Source of the DNA: Maea johnstoni
Lineage: Eukaryota; Annelida; Polychaeta; Spionida; Magelonidae
Direction of reading: 5' to 3'
DNA length: 64,000 bases
Assembly (NCBI GenBank): GCA_963942565.1
Contig: OZ012695.1
Location: 15,538,884-15,602,883, forward strand
The notes beneath the pieces are model-generated. The model saw only the letters and a program-made list of their open reading frames with translations, made no database searches and was not told where the DNA came from. A program made the position numbers and the translations under genes. Below are positions 1 through 17,559 of this stretch, one piece after another (within the stretch, counting starts at the first letter, position 1; every line of letters begins with the position of its first letter).

Positions 1-433
1 TCAGTGTATGGAAGTAGAAACAATAGTACTCTTATGTTCAGAGTGTTCACATCAGGCTAATCCATGGAGATCAGTACAGATTTGTATCGGGAACATGTAG
101 ATAAACGTGCAGAGCTCTAAACCTTTGAAAAAATGTTGGTGCAGATACAGGTATTCTGACGACTTTAACTGTAATTTTGATAAGGTGATAGATAATGTGA
201 TAGGAAGATGCATTTACGTATTGCTCGTGGAGTGTGGATCTATCACAGAATGAGGCCTTTATGTTGAATACTATGACGTTGAGAGGTGAAAAAACATCTA
301 CACTAAAACGAATGTAACGTCTCAGAGGCAAGGTTCACGCTTCACCCTTTATGACCTACATATTTAAAACTGGTTTACGGATCGACTGCCAGCTCTTGTA
401 CATGGTCGGCGCCCTATCTATTTTTGTTTCATC
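1..433 (+). promoter_or_regulatory. 5' flank and probable core promoter of HPGD-like copy A
   Basis: This stretch precedes the start codon of copy A. It is homologous to the flanks before copies B (about 12190-12650), C (about 21170-22505), D (about 44000-44561) and, inverted, E (about 61003-61520). The best conserved segment, GACCTACATAT followed by an AAACTAG-like run, lies 60-75 bp before the ATG. In copy A it contains the TATA-like string TATTTAA at 361-367. A core promoter here is inferred from position and conservation between copies; no transcription start is visible. Confidence 0.4.
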
Positions 434-5793
<5,360 letters not shown>

Positions 5794-7060
5794 GTGTACA
5801 CCTGATAACTGGGGTCATGGGCAGCTTTAGTTTTGTAGTTTTTTGCGTTTGGTGTTAATCGCCAAGTAAAGGTGGTATGAGCATTTCAAGGCCCTTTTGA
5901 TTCTTTATTTGAGAGACTACGTGGTTGTAAGGAAATAATCAGATTACAAAACATTATTATTACAATTAAAGATGTAATCTATTAAAAAAGTTAAAAAAGG
6001 GAACAACATAACTTTTGGTGATGTAAAGAGAGGTTTACTAAAGACATGAATATGTGTAAGTTAAGTGAAATGATGAAGAACATCATAGACTAATCTAATC
6101 ATAACTGGGGTATATTTGTTGACACATAAAAGACTGACAAAGACACAATGAATAGCTGGTATGTATTGTAATAGTGAATATACGAACCAAACTTGTTTAC
6201 GATTCTTAGAATAACCAATGCCTAGCCTTATTCCCATAAGAATACCACAGGTAACAACATAGGGGTAACAAATTCCATTTATATGACATTGTAATGAACA
6301 TATCAGACAAGAATATTGAATCTAATAAGGTTTTTAATATGAAATGGTGTAAATAGAATTCCTATTATAATAATTCCTTGTTGACTGTTGTCGATAATGA
6401 ATGATGTTCTCTCCTTTCTGACTGTACCAAACTGTGAAAAAATGAATTACTTCGACAATGTATACAATTCCGTATACATGATTATGGAAATGAAAATCCT
6501 GTTGCACATGTGTGCAATTTGAAATTTAAAAAAGTAAAGGTGGTATGCGTACTTCAAGGCCATTTTTATTCTTGCTTTGTTGGCCTCATTGAATAGCCTA
6601 AATAGGCCAACAGCCTAAATAGGTAAAAGTTAATGGGACTAATCATTTTTATAATAGACAGCTGCAGTTATTAGTTTTCACGTTTGTTTTTATCAGGCAT
6701 AGATGGGGGGATCACCTGGGAAACTCTCTCCCCTTCCCCACTTTACAAATAAGCGACGCAACCCTGGGGAGATATCTTCCTAAGAAATAAAAGAAATTCT
6801 GGTGCTGCCATTTCCTCTTCACAATGAAGGAGAAAACATTCAAAATTGCCTCTCACCCCTACCTTAAATTATATTAGGTTTTGGCAAAATGTGTAGTATA
6901 TTTTGTATGTGTATTGCTTACATGCTTAATTATGGGACTTATATTTCAAATAATGCCTATACTATTTCATGGAGTGAATTTCATCGACAGCAGTCATATT
7001 TAATCATTTACTTCATAATGCCGTACACATTTTGAATGACTGGGCGCCTTTCTAACAGGT
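5794..7060 (+). other. 3' flank of copy A (block shared between gene copies)
   Basis: No gene is visible. Parts are homologous to the sequence after copy C (34885-35600), to 18265-19340, and inverted to about 61870-62200. The shared words are a GGTGTTAATCG-CAAGTAAAGG string just after the gene and a GGCATAGRTGGG string further on. It marks the 3' end of the duplicated unit. Confidence 0.55.
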
Positions 7061-8154
7061 CAGTGGCGGAAAATCATTAACCTTCAGGATTTACCTCAAT
7101 GAGAAATACAAGGTGACATTAGACTGCAAGAGAATGAGCTCCGACACATTATGTGGTCGCCTGGACAAGTCCTTTAGGAACGAATCTCATTAATCCACAT
7201 AAAGGTACTTGGGGATTAGCTTATTACCATATAAGTACTTAATGTATTGTGAAAGGTACTCCCCCCCCCCCCCCCAGTCTATGTGATAATTGTACTTACT
7301 AGTTTTCTATACTCAATAAAAATGGAAACGTTTTTATAAAAATGAACAAATGAATTACTAAAACGAGTTATCATCACATTAAATCCTTAAAGAACATATT
7401 CCATTAACCATCCAGCAATCATGTGTTAGTTTGCTAACACTGTAAACACACTGGCTACTGCACAGGTTAGAGAATTGTAGATGGAAGGTATATCAAATGC
7501 CTTTAATATTATCGAACAACTTATTCATCAATGAGTAATAAATGCCGAGAACTGGCACTGTTAAGTCGCTGACGATAGGTTATCATCAAACAATGCTTTA
7601 GTCGGTGATATGTATGCGCTTTAATCAGTGATATGTATGTTTGTAAATAGCTTTAGTATACCTCACGTGAGGATACTCTTATCCTATTGGATGAGAGCCA
7701 TGTGTCAAGACTGTTGGCAACCTGTGTCTCTGTATAGGTTCCTTGACAGCGGTCACCATTCAACGTATTGATTAGCACCCGCTGTCAAGGACACGACGTT
7801 TTAGCACCCGTTGTCAAGGTGCCGTTTCATGATTCCCTATATTGTTGAGGAAGTCATGCTTTCAAGACCTCCACGCGTGGAGAAATGTGTCAAGGCCCGA
7901 GCAGAATGCCGTCGTCAACAATGGAATTATTTTATTGTTGAGAACAACGATAAAGAAAATAAGGTGAGCTAGTGTCTCAATTTAGGGAAAAAAGTAAGAT
8001 CTCAACCCAGTTGAGATGGTAGGTTATACGATATGATAAATCACTTATAGTCCGGCAGAAGTACGGCTGAACCTAGATTTTTTTATAAAGTTATTTTCTC
8101 AGCTGATATTGGTAACTTAGGTCGTGCCCTCTAAGAAATTACCGGGTGAACTTA
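7061..8154 (+). other. Intergenic DNA without recognised genes
   Basis: I see no coding sequence. Landmarks are a C homopolymer of about 15 nt at 7261-7275 and a perfect 12-bp palindrome CCTCACGTGAGG at 7661-7672 containing an E-box. A near copy of the palindrome occurs at about 35720 in the spacer after copy C. The short phrase AGCACCCG-TGTCAAGG is repeated around 7770-7820. Confidence 0.4.
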
Positions 8155-8800
8155 GTTCACCCTTGAGCATTTTGAGAAATTCAAGATGACGTCAAAGATG
8201 GCTGCCATTCTAGTGTTTCAGCCATAACTTCCCTTGTATTCTGTCTAGGATGGTAATTTTGGTGTCTAAACATATGTTTCTGGGACCAAGGAATACATTA
8301 AAACCATTCTTGAGGTTGGGCTGAGTTGGCATTTTGAGGAAATCCAAGATGGCGTCCAAAAACGTTACGTTCTAGGGTTTCAGCCATAACTTCCATTGTA
8401 TTCTGACTAGGAAGGTAATTCTGGTGTCTAAACATATATTTCTGGGCCAATAAATACATTGCAACCACTCATAAGATCTGGATGAGTATATCCATTGCTT
8501 TAAGCAAATCCAAGATTGCGTTGTGGGTGATCACCACTACAGAGTATTAGCCCCAAATGCCATTGTACTCAGCCCAGGATGATTAATTTGGTGTCTTACT
8601 TTATGTTTTTAGGGTCATGGAATTCATAAAAACCATTCATAAAGTGTCGCTGGGTTTTACTTCTTAAGAAAATCCATTATGGCTGCCATTTCAGGGGTTA
8701 AGCTTTACAACACCTTTTGTTTTTGGTCAAGTATAATGACGTATGTGTCTTAGGATATATTATTAGGACCAAGATAATCAATTACATTATTTAATGTTGT
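8155..8800 (+). repeat. Degenerate tandem repeat, about 163-bp unit, four copies
   Basis: The phrase AAATCCAAGATGGCGTC and variants recur at about 8174, 8336, 8500 and 8656. Each is followed by a related stretch ending in CATAACTTCC-TTGTATTCTG and a GGTGTCTAAACATAT-like run. The first two units are most alike and the last is the most decayed. The CAAGATGGCG core resembles the binding site of the zinc-finger factor YY1; that link is inference only. Confidence 0.7.
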
Positions 8801-10730
8801 TCAGTGGTTACATAGTAGACGATGGCATCTGTGACTAGATACTTATATAATTATAGATTTGTTGGTCATTCATGTATTCTTTACATATTTATGAAATGCC
8901 AATTAATCTAATACCCATTATCAATTGTTTTTCTATGATCCTACTTTAAGATCTTAGAGCCTATCAGCTGCAGTATGTGCTTGACAGACGCACATGCAAA
9001 TTCTGTACCTTCATTGAAGGGAATCAGTAATAATGTTTTCAACTTGGTGTCCTAACACTGCGATTCAATTCTGGATCTAGTTCTAGTTGAGCTATATCTA
9101 CAAGCAATTGACCTATAACATTTGCAATGGTCTCTATCTATATTGTCTGTAGATGCCTAGAATTTTTGGAGGCGGGTGGTGATGAAGCATATGTGCACAT
9201 TACAGTGTGCTTCAAATGACTGGTGTGAATGCTGTGGTCTGTGCATTCACCGATATATTCAGAAATTGGGAACCAAACAACCTAGACACAAAAGTTAATG
9301 AAATCTAGCTACTAGCACCTTTGAAACATTCCTTTTGTCCCATGCCATAGCCCCAGACCATACAGTCTCATAAAGTAAGGGCATTCACTACCAGGTTATA
9401 AACAAAATATGTGTGTTTTTCTACTGTTTGCCAATGTCATTGATATAAAATTACTACATCCAAGGATTATACTACTCGTTCACTTGCGTTCACTCTTCGT
9501 GGATATTTTTAATGGGATAATACTATGACTAGGTAACTCCAATAGGACTTCATTGATTTGGTACAATGCCTGGACCTGCGAAAAAGTGAACACTTATTGC
9601 TTTGGCATCCCCACCTATTATTGGTTAAATTTGAATATGTGAATGTAGGAAAATTGCAAATTGGACAGGACAGCTGTTAATAATCAACTGGAAGAATATG
9701 AATAAAACTGGGGTAGTCTCATAATATATTGAAGAAGCATAGTACATATCACTTTATATACCATTTTTGGTAGCTACTCTTTGTACCGCACTTCTAACTG
9801 ATATGGTCACAAATGACAATTTGGGTACACAGCGTACTCTTTTGAACCCCTCCATCTAAATTTCAGACAGGGCAGCTCAAAGAATCTGGTACTGATGGTT
9901 ATTCAGAGATCATGGAGGATGGCCATATGAATAATTGATAACATGATTAAATTATAAATGACTAAATGACTATGTTTTGAATATTTGTGCATCCTAATTC
10001 GGGTGGGATACTGTTAAGAGATACCTGTAATGGTACTGGGAACTTTTTCAAAATGTACCATATCATACCATTTCATTCCTTAAAGATACTCTTAAAGATA
10101 CTAACCCCTGCGAAGTTATTATTCTGATTGTCCAGGATCCTAGATCTTGGATGACTATTCAAAACAATATCTATAAGGTAAAAATGAAATAAAGTAACGT
10201 TAACAGTACTGTTGGAATACCATACCGTCTCATTGGTACCAACACCAGTACCATACCATTTCATTCTTGGTATCCATCCCTAATCCTAACACAATTTAGT
10301 GACAAAACCTTGATTTTTATAAGTCTCAAGTCACATTATCATCTGCCATCATGGGTTTTCCTACTATGCAATTCCTCAACAACCTTATGATGCATCCAAT
10401 GTATTCTATGCCCCATAAACATATTGTTTGGCCACGATATTACCATTTCTGATGCAACACAGTGCGTGTCATGACTTTTGCCATGAAACAGTGGCCATCC
10501 TTAATTTCTTAAAAAGTGATTCAAAATACATCTGGATTGTTCTGTGAATTTTGTGCCCCAATGCACATCTTTTCCTGTACCAAGGTTGTCATTCCAGAGC
10601 AAAGAAACTGAGTTATAACTAATACCCTAAAATAGTAGCCATATTGTACATCATATTGGATTTCTTTAAAATTGCAAACCCAAGGCAACCTCATGAATAG
10701 TTTGTTCGATTTAATAAAACAAATATGACA
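8801..10730 (+). other. Intergenic DNA without recognised genes
   Basis: No coding or structural feature could be supported on either strand. Reading frames are short and lack recognisable domains. Confidence 0.4.
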
Positions 10731-10975
10731 TCCCTGAGAAATGTACCCATCCCCCCCCCCTCACTCACTCACTCACTCAGGGTAGACAATCATGTTGGCA
10801 ACCCCACAGGTATGTCATATTTGTATAATGTATGTATGTATATGTGTATGTATATATGGATGTAGGTATGTATGTTTGTATGTATGTATGTATGTATGTC
10901 TGTATTTATGTATATATTTATGTATGTATGTAAGTAAGTATGTATGTATGTATATATGAATGTATCTGTATTTAC
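10731..10975 (+). repeat. Low-complexity tract: poly-C, (TCAC)n, (TATG)n
   Basis: A run of C is followed by five ACTC-type units near 10760. A degenerate TATG/TATA array then runs from about 10828 to 10960. A related TATG array precedes the homologous spacer at about 37265, and a CATA array in inverse orientation lies at 63286-63369. The array therefore belongs to the duplicated spacer. Confidence 0.8.
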
Positions 10976-12650
10976 TGCCTCAAGTGCAAAACATTCATAT
11001 ATCGAAGATACAAATACAGCCAATATACAAGTAGGAAAATGGTTGAAACTGAAGTAACACGCACCCTCGGGGGGGGGGGGGGGGGGTTGGCACTTCGGGG
11101 GGTACATTAGGGGGTACATACGCTCGTTATCAAAATTTAAAAATACCCCTTAAAGCACCGATTGCAAGCCAAAAAAGCACCCTTATTTTCAAAAACGCTG
11201 ACTTTGTCCAGTAAAAAATCACCCCTTATTTTAACAAAACACTGACATTGGATGAGCGGGTACACGCATTTCAACTTTTGATGTTATAATGCTCTGCCTA
11301 TTTAGCGGCAGCAGACTCGAAGCCCAGTCACTTCGGGAGTCACACGGCGTCAGAGCCGCCGATACTTTGTGGATTGTAAGGGGATTTTCACCCCTCTTAC
11401 TTCGTACCTGGGTACAAAAAAGTACCCTCCTTTTACAAAGTCGCGGACATGCTGAGGTCTTGAAAAAGACCCCTTCTTCCGCGAAATACGTAACACGGTG
11501 TGGCCCCCCTCTGTACCTGAGTGCCTTCCCCGGGCACGCACCAATAATTACATTTTATCCAAATTCAAGGTAGGAAGAGGTCTCTTTAAAATTAATGATT
11601 ATTTTTTAGAAGATGCGGTGTTGATGAATTACGTATAGATGAAATGTTACGTATTATGCATACATATGCCTGTACCCCATGTAATATAATCCAGAGTTTT
11701 TTTCATAATTTCGATTTAATTACCTATGATGTATGATTGAATTTACCTTTCTTTGGGTTGATATGGGGGCTTACATAAGGCACTCTCAGAATTAGAGTTA
11801 AGAACAGAATGGTGAGATATAACTTAAATTAAAGAATCAAGAGAAATTATGCACTATAATATGATAACTGCAGGTTCACTACATCAAACGACATATCCAA
11901 AACTCAGAGTAAAAATGCTAAAGGATGAAGAATAGTGCACTGTTTAACACGATATACTTGATGCACATTACTTAAAATGGACTCTGGTTAAGGATGACTT
12001 GTTATAATCATTTGATTATTCAGAGAAATGTTTTGCATGTTTGAATTTACTTATATACAGGAGTATTTCCGACAAAACACTATGGAAGAACTGCAATGCA
12101 ATCTTTATAATTGCTGTCCTGATTGAATAGAATCAAGTATATGTTCTATTTTATTCAGTAACCAAGAAATTGAATGTAGAATAGTAGCATATTCCTTTAA
12201 AGTTAACTAGTGACGCTTACATTGTACGGAAGTAGAAACAATAGTGTCCACATGTTTTTAGTGTCCACATGTCGCTAGTTCAATGAGACAAGTAGGAATG
12301 TGGATCGGGACACATATAGACAAATATGAAAAGCTCTGAAACGTTGAAAAATATTTGATCAAATGCAAGCAACCTGCGGTGAATGTGATAACGATGGTCA
12401 CAGAAGAGGTGGTGGGAAAATGCCTCGACTTAATGCTCGTGGAGTATGATTGTGTCACAGCTTGAGACATTTTTGATTAATGATACAACGTTGAGAGGTG
12501 ACAGGAAAAACATCTACACTGCAGAGAATTTAACAGAGGCGAGGTATATAATTCATGCTTCACTCGTTATGACATACATTTTTGCAAACTAGTGTATGTT
12601 CTGACTGCCAATGCTAGTACAAAGTCTGCGCCCTTCCTACATTTTTCACC
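10976..12650 (+). other. Spacer before copy B, homologous to the spacer before copy D
   Basis: The segment CTGTATTTACTGCC and the following 60-100 bp match 37300-37400. A second match, around 12000-12100, is to 39420-39520. A G homopolymer of about 18 nt lies at 11070-11087. From about 12190 the sequence matches the 5' flank of the other HPGD-like copies. No gene is visible in 10976-12650. Confidence 0.5.
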
Positions 12651-15309
12651 ATGATTATCAAAGGAAAAGTTGCTATAGTTACCGGTGGAGGTCAAGGGAA
12701 TGGCAAGAGTTTGTAAGGGCACTTCTACTCAAGGAAGCGAAGGTAATATAACCTATTTCTACGAAAAATGATAATGATTTAGTCTGAATTACGTAGAGCA
12801 TATTAACACGTCTAGATGTCAGACCATACACTGTAAAAATTATAAGTAAACTTCCACCCTATTTCGGTGCAACGGAGCTGCACCCGATTTGGGTAAATGT
12901 TAACCCTGGTATATGTGAACCGGGTAAACGTTTCCTACTTCAATGGCAGTGCAGGTAAACCATTACTTTTGTGTAGTGGGTAAACGTTTACCCACCTAGG
13001 GTTATATGTCACCTTATAATATGGGGTAAACGTTTATTTCAGAGGGAGGGGCGAGTATTCATTATTGTGATGCATAACCTTTAACATATACTAATATCTT
13101 GAATTAAGATATCCAGGGTTGCTCATCTAAGCTAATATCAAGTACGATATAAGATACATAAAACATACATATACAATAAAACTGCCACGGCAGTCCAGTT
13201 ATTAATGTCTATTCTTTGTTATTTAAACATGGCTTATTTAGTTCTTTTCGTGCAGGTTTTTTCGTCTCTCTTCCTCTTCTTCTTCCTCGTCTCCTTTACT
13301 ACAAAATTGTGTTGGTGGGATTACAACGACTCCTGGCTTTATGTTTTCACTCTGAAACATCATATGGATATGAATTCACTATAATTGTGCGAGATTCTAA
13401 GATATCTTTTCTCTATCTCTACACCATGACCCTAAACTCCTACAGACTAAATGCTGAAACGTGGTTAAGTGCTAAGTGTACCAATTCATGCCGTGGTAGG
13501 TGATGTTCTATATGTAGAAAGAACACACCAAGTATAAACGTAAGTAATTCCAACGTTACAAACACATCTTAGTCACTTACTGTTCGAAAATGTGTATAAA
13601 ACCAGAGACAATATTCCTGCATAGTCTCTATAAAACCTCTTAGTAGAGCCCGCTCAATACATAATCCAACCTCGAACTGCCCGCCACAACTAAGTAACTT
13701 GCAGCAAAACTGTGATCTAGGTCACTGTTCCTTTGTTTTAGCTTATCACCATGACTAATGGAAACGTGGTCTTTCAGTTGGTTGATATCTGAGACGACAG
13801 GATGTATGCCATGTGTTTAAACTTCACCGAAACTTCGGTAAACGTCTACCCAAAACAGTAAAGGTATAACTATGACATTCACTGCAATGGGTAAACCTTT
13901 ACCTTAAAAAGTTGAGGTTTACCGAAAACCGTTGTAGGTTCTCTGCTGGAGGTGAACATTTCGAGCGGGTTATCATTTATCGATGAAAAATTATTTGGGA
14001 AGATGTTCACCCAGCAGTAACTAATTAGTGCAACGTTCACCCACATTATACAAAGGTTAATCTTTTTCAGATAAATGAAACTCCAAACTAGTTGAACCTT
14101 TACTGATCCTTCTTACAGTGTAGTGATTTTGTAATGGTGTTTACCTATCCGATTGATCTCCTTCTATCTTAAACTTTTTTCAGCCAAAATCTGTGTTGTC
14201 ATGGCAACCAGATATCTTTTGAGTGTTTATATATTGTCTTCCAATGTACTCTCGATACGATGTTGACGCTTTTGCTAAACTGTAACAACAGCCCAAAAAG
14301 ATAAATGCTTCACCTTTAAATAAACTCTGTTTTCAGGCTGTTTTTGAAGTTTTTTGGAGTCATTTTAAAACACAAAAAAGGGGGTTGAAAAACTAACATT
14401 GGAGCAAGGACGACTAAGGATTTGAAACCAGTAATCAAAAGATTGTCTTAAAATGTGGTTTACTCATTTGTATCAAGCAAAGCCTTATCAGGTACCTGCA
14501 TCTGCCTGACTTATCTCATTTTATTTCAGGTCGCTGTTCTGGATTGGGTCAAAGAAATTGGGTTAAAAACCGAGAATGAATTTGTAGAGATATTTGGAGA
14601 CAACTCAATCCATTTCTTTGAATGTGACGTTTCCAGAAAGATTGATTTGGAAAGTGAGTCATATATAAATCTTGCTTTATTACCTTATTATTACAAAAAC
14701 ATAAAACAATATTATAGAGATTTGATATTACGTCTGGACTTTTTGCAAAATAGAGGATTTGGTTATACACAATCAATGCAATAGAAGGGCTATGACACTA
14801 GCCAGTCATTACACATAGGGCCCTAAGTCATATGCAGCTATAACATTTAACATCTTTTTCATCCCAAATCCCACAGATTTGTCAGTTACTTCAGCTGTAC
14901 ATGTCAGCATATTCGTTTTTGATGAAAATCGAGTAAGAACATGTCAAAGGATGGAAAATAGACGCAGAACCTGCACATAATCTTACAACATCTGATCTAA
15001 TATGAATACTTTAAAATGCACAAACTACCAGGGAGCACTTAGTGTACTTTTAGATAAAGAATGTGTATCTTATTCCATACATATACTTGATACATACGCC
15101 TTTATACAAAATGTAATATTTTGAGTAGAATAATGTGCACTTTCATGTATTCATGTGGAACGTGAGTTGTTATTCTATCAACAGGAATTTTTTCTTTGCC
15201 AGGCAGTTTTACAAAAGCAAAGGAACATTTCGGAAGATTGGACATTGTCGTGAATAATGCGGCTGTTCTTGCGGAGACAGACTGGGAGCGTACATTGGAT
15301 ATCAACTTG
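12651..15309 (+). pseudogene. HPGD-like: HPGD-like copy B, exons 1-3 only, frameshifted exon 1
   Basis: Exons are 12651-12742, 14530-14653 and 15203-15309. Exons 2 and 3 have the normal 124 and 107 nt with good splice sites and read VAVLDWVKEIG... and [14 protein letters not shown] with NNAAVLAE, so D36 and the NNAA motif are kept. Exon 1 is 92 nt instead of 93. A single-base deletion after the glycine motif brings a TAA at codon 22, and the glycine motif itself reads GQGNG. No exons 4-7 follow. LINE fragments (16005-18115) occupy the place where they should be, and a copy-C-like 3' flank resumes at about 18265. Intron 1 carries a 1292-bp transposon. Copy B is a decaying duplicate, although exons 2-3 could still be spliced into copy C transcripts. 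Confidence 0.85.
12829..14120. mobile_element. CACTG-ended DNA transposon (CMC/EnSpm-like, non-autonomous), intron 1 of copy B
   Basis: The element starts CACTGTAAAAATTATAAG and ends with the inverse of CACTGTAAGAAGGATCAG. It is flanked by TA on both sides (12827-12828, 14121-14122). Intron 1 of copies A and C continues uninterrupted at this site, which gives the empty-site structure. The body is dotted with GGTAAACGTTTAC-like words near both ends, typical of repeated transposase-binding motifs. No transposase is visible; the longest frame (13216-13503) has no recognisable domain. Assignment to the CACTA-Mirage-Chapaev group rests on the termini and short duplication only. Confidence 0.75.
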
Positions 15310-16004
15310 GTATTTAGATTAAAGTTTAATAGTAGTTAAATTATTCACATCTAAAATCTATTGATATCAAAACTGTCCTAATCCTATTTTGTAAAGAGGT
15401 AAAACTGCTAAAGCCACGTTAAGCCCGATATGGCTAAATAGATGACATGGAAATACCTGAACTACCGTAACAGAACTGACTGCCACTCAAACGATGAAGT
15501 ATAAATGGAAAAAAGGACTTAGAGTTCTGCATACGATGATTTGCACAAGTTATCTATAAATTGCATATCAAAGATATACTCCATTGAACAAAACGGAGTG
15601 TACACCGTTAAAGACATATTTTCGTAATAAATCAGTTTTCCATATTGTTTTTATTTTCAACATGAGGGTATTTTCCATACACATTTCCTAGCATGCAGTT
15701 AGTCCCCTGTTGAATACCAAGCGGACCACCAGGGAAATCAGTTGCAGAAGATATCTGAATATTGTGTCCAACTTTTAATTCATAATATGAAACAGAAGAG
15801 TGGGGAGTATACATGCATGGTCGGACTTTCAGTGTGACAACCTTGTTTCTATACCCTTCATCCATCCCCAGCGCCAGGATTTCAACCCTAACTTATTCCC
15901 ATGTCACGGTCGATCGGACACGGAATCAGGTTGGGAGAAGAAGAGAAGTGCTCCTCGTCTATGGCGCATATAGTCCAACGAATCCGAATCGAATATGGAA
16001 CAAA
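15310..16004 (+). other. Intron 3 sequence of copy B
   Basis: This is homologous to intron 3 of copies C (24490-24600) and D (about 45990-46150). Inverted, it is also homologous to intron 3 of E (59250-59500), including the GGAATCAGG-GGGAGAAG-TCTATGG series. No coding sequence is visible. It ends at the junction with the LINE fragment. Confidence 0.6.
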
Positions 16005-16965
16005 AATAGAACAAAATGGATATTTCTCACCAGAAAATCTTCTTGAAAGGGGATGCAGATAGGGTGATCCAATCTTACCTTACTTGTTTGTTCTCAGTGC
16101 CGAAATCTCGTCTACAGTAATGAGGGAGTGTCAAGACGTTAGGGGACTGACAATAGGAGGCAAGGAAACAAAAATATCATTATATGCAGATGATACAACA
16201 CTTATCTTTAAGGCAGATATAGAGACAGTTAGAAAAACATTGGACATTTTTCACTGGTTTAAGAAAGTGTCTGGATTAGCAATAAATGTGGAAAAAACGA
16301 AAAACATTAAAATTGGGATGGATAGAGCCAAAAGACTGATTATGAAAGGGCAATTTGGCCTAGAATGGTCACCAACATTTATGTCATTGGGTATACATTT
16401 TGATGTAGATAGAATGTAAGAGATTACTGAGATAAACATGCAGTAAAAGCTTCAAGCCATGAAAAATATCACAAAAACCTGGAAGGGTAGATCACTGAGG
16501 CAGTATGGAAATGTGGCAGTGATTAAAAGCTTAGTGATGTCAAAAATCACCCACCTTCTCTTGGCTCTAACATGCCCAGACAAAAACATGGTTAATGAAT
16601 TTGAAAATGTTGTGTTCGACTCCCTATGGAGAGGTAATACCCCTCGGTACAGAAAAGAAATAATAGAGGCAGAGATAAAAGAGGGAGGTATGAAACTTCT
16701 CAACCTCATGCTTTTCTAAAAATGTCTCAGAGTTTCATGGTTGGGAAGACTTGTAAAATATAGAGGTAACTGGACTAGAATTCAACAGGTTATTGGTAGT
16801 GACAAATGTCTCTTTCTTGGATGCGGTTACGCCAAAAAACTTAAAAGAGTAACCAACCCATTCTGGAAATGCATCCTGGAATCAGTCATCCATATACAAT
16901 CCGTGATCCGATGTAAAAATGTTGAGGACTTTGGTATAATATGGTATAATAAAGACTTACTGTAA
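16005..16965 (+). mobile_element. Degenerate Tx1/L1-like LINE fragment (reverse transcriptase C-terminal half)
   Basis: Conceptual pieces read NGYFSPENLLERGCR, a stop, GDPILPYLFVLSAE, then KISLYADDTTLIFK, ending in a thumb region with VSGLAINVEKTK and LWRGNTPRYRKEI. These align block by block with the intact LINE ORF2 at 54855-58616 (NGYFSEPINLQRGCRQGDP, QYADDTTL, VSGLKVNIEKTK, LWGTKPPKFRKEI). At least three in-frame stops (for example TAA at 16417-16419) interrupt it. Both the 5' part and the C-terminal zinc motif are absent. It is an old, truncated relative of the intact element. Confidence 0.88.
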
Positions 16966-17066
16966 ATCTGGAAATAAGTGTGTGTAATTAGTGCGTTGTT
17001 TGCGTCACACACAATACGCACTTATTACAAGACGCCAAAAATCCGTAAGTTTAGTTCAGTATTCGT

Positions 17067-17080
17067 CCACTAGATGGCGC
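17067..17080 (+). promoter_or_regulatory. Candidate CTCF-type motif
   Basis: CCACTAGATGGCGC matches the bilaterian CTCF core consensus CCASYAGRKGGCRS at every position. It stands alone in DNA between two LINE fragments. Such a 14-mer can also be carried by repeats, so binding is unproven. Confidence 0.3.
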
Positions 17081-17559
17081 CATATACATTACATTGAAAC
17101 GAAGCTACTCTCATGATTTCAACAGTGTTAATGGGTGGGACGGGGGAGAATAATCAAGATTAAGCAACTTGAATGTTTATATCATGCATATTATACTCAG
17201 ATAGCAAAATGTATTCAATATAACAATGTAAAATGCGTATTGAAAGCATTTTTGATACTGGTATGTAGCAAGGTGGGCACAATTACTTGCTTTGTTTGTA
17301 ATTTTAGCAAACATGTGTTTGTGTGTCTGAGTACTGGTTTCACACACCAGAGCTTTCTAGGTCACTTGCCGGTTGGTCCGGTCTGTTGGCCATGATAACC
17401 AGCTTTAAAATAGCAACAGATGCAATACTTGCAATTGAGTGTCTTCTCTCCTACCAGCTACCTTAGATGACCAAACACAGGAGCTGCTTCACCAGCTTCT
17501 AACCATTGGCAGTCCCAGCAAATTGTGTAAATAACCCCTCTCAAAGGATACTTTCTACA
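17081..17559 (+). other. Unassigned DNA between LINE fragments
   Basis: No recognisable gene. A frame at 17135-17395 lacks any domain. Around 16975-17035 the words GTGTGTAATTAGTGCG and a near-inverse CGCACTTATTAC flank a CACACACAA run, forming a loose inverted repeat. Confidence 0.35.

Noticed and set aside
11289-11573. 94-aa frame in the spacer before copy B
   Set aside because: No recognisable domain, and the homologous spacer near 37.4 kb does not preserve it.
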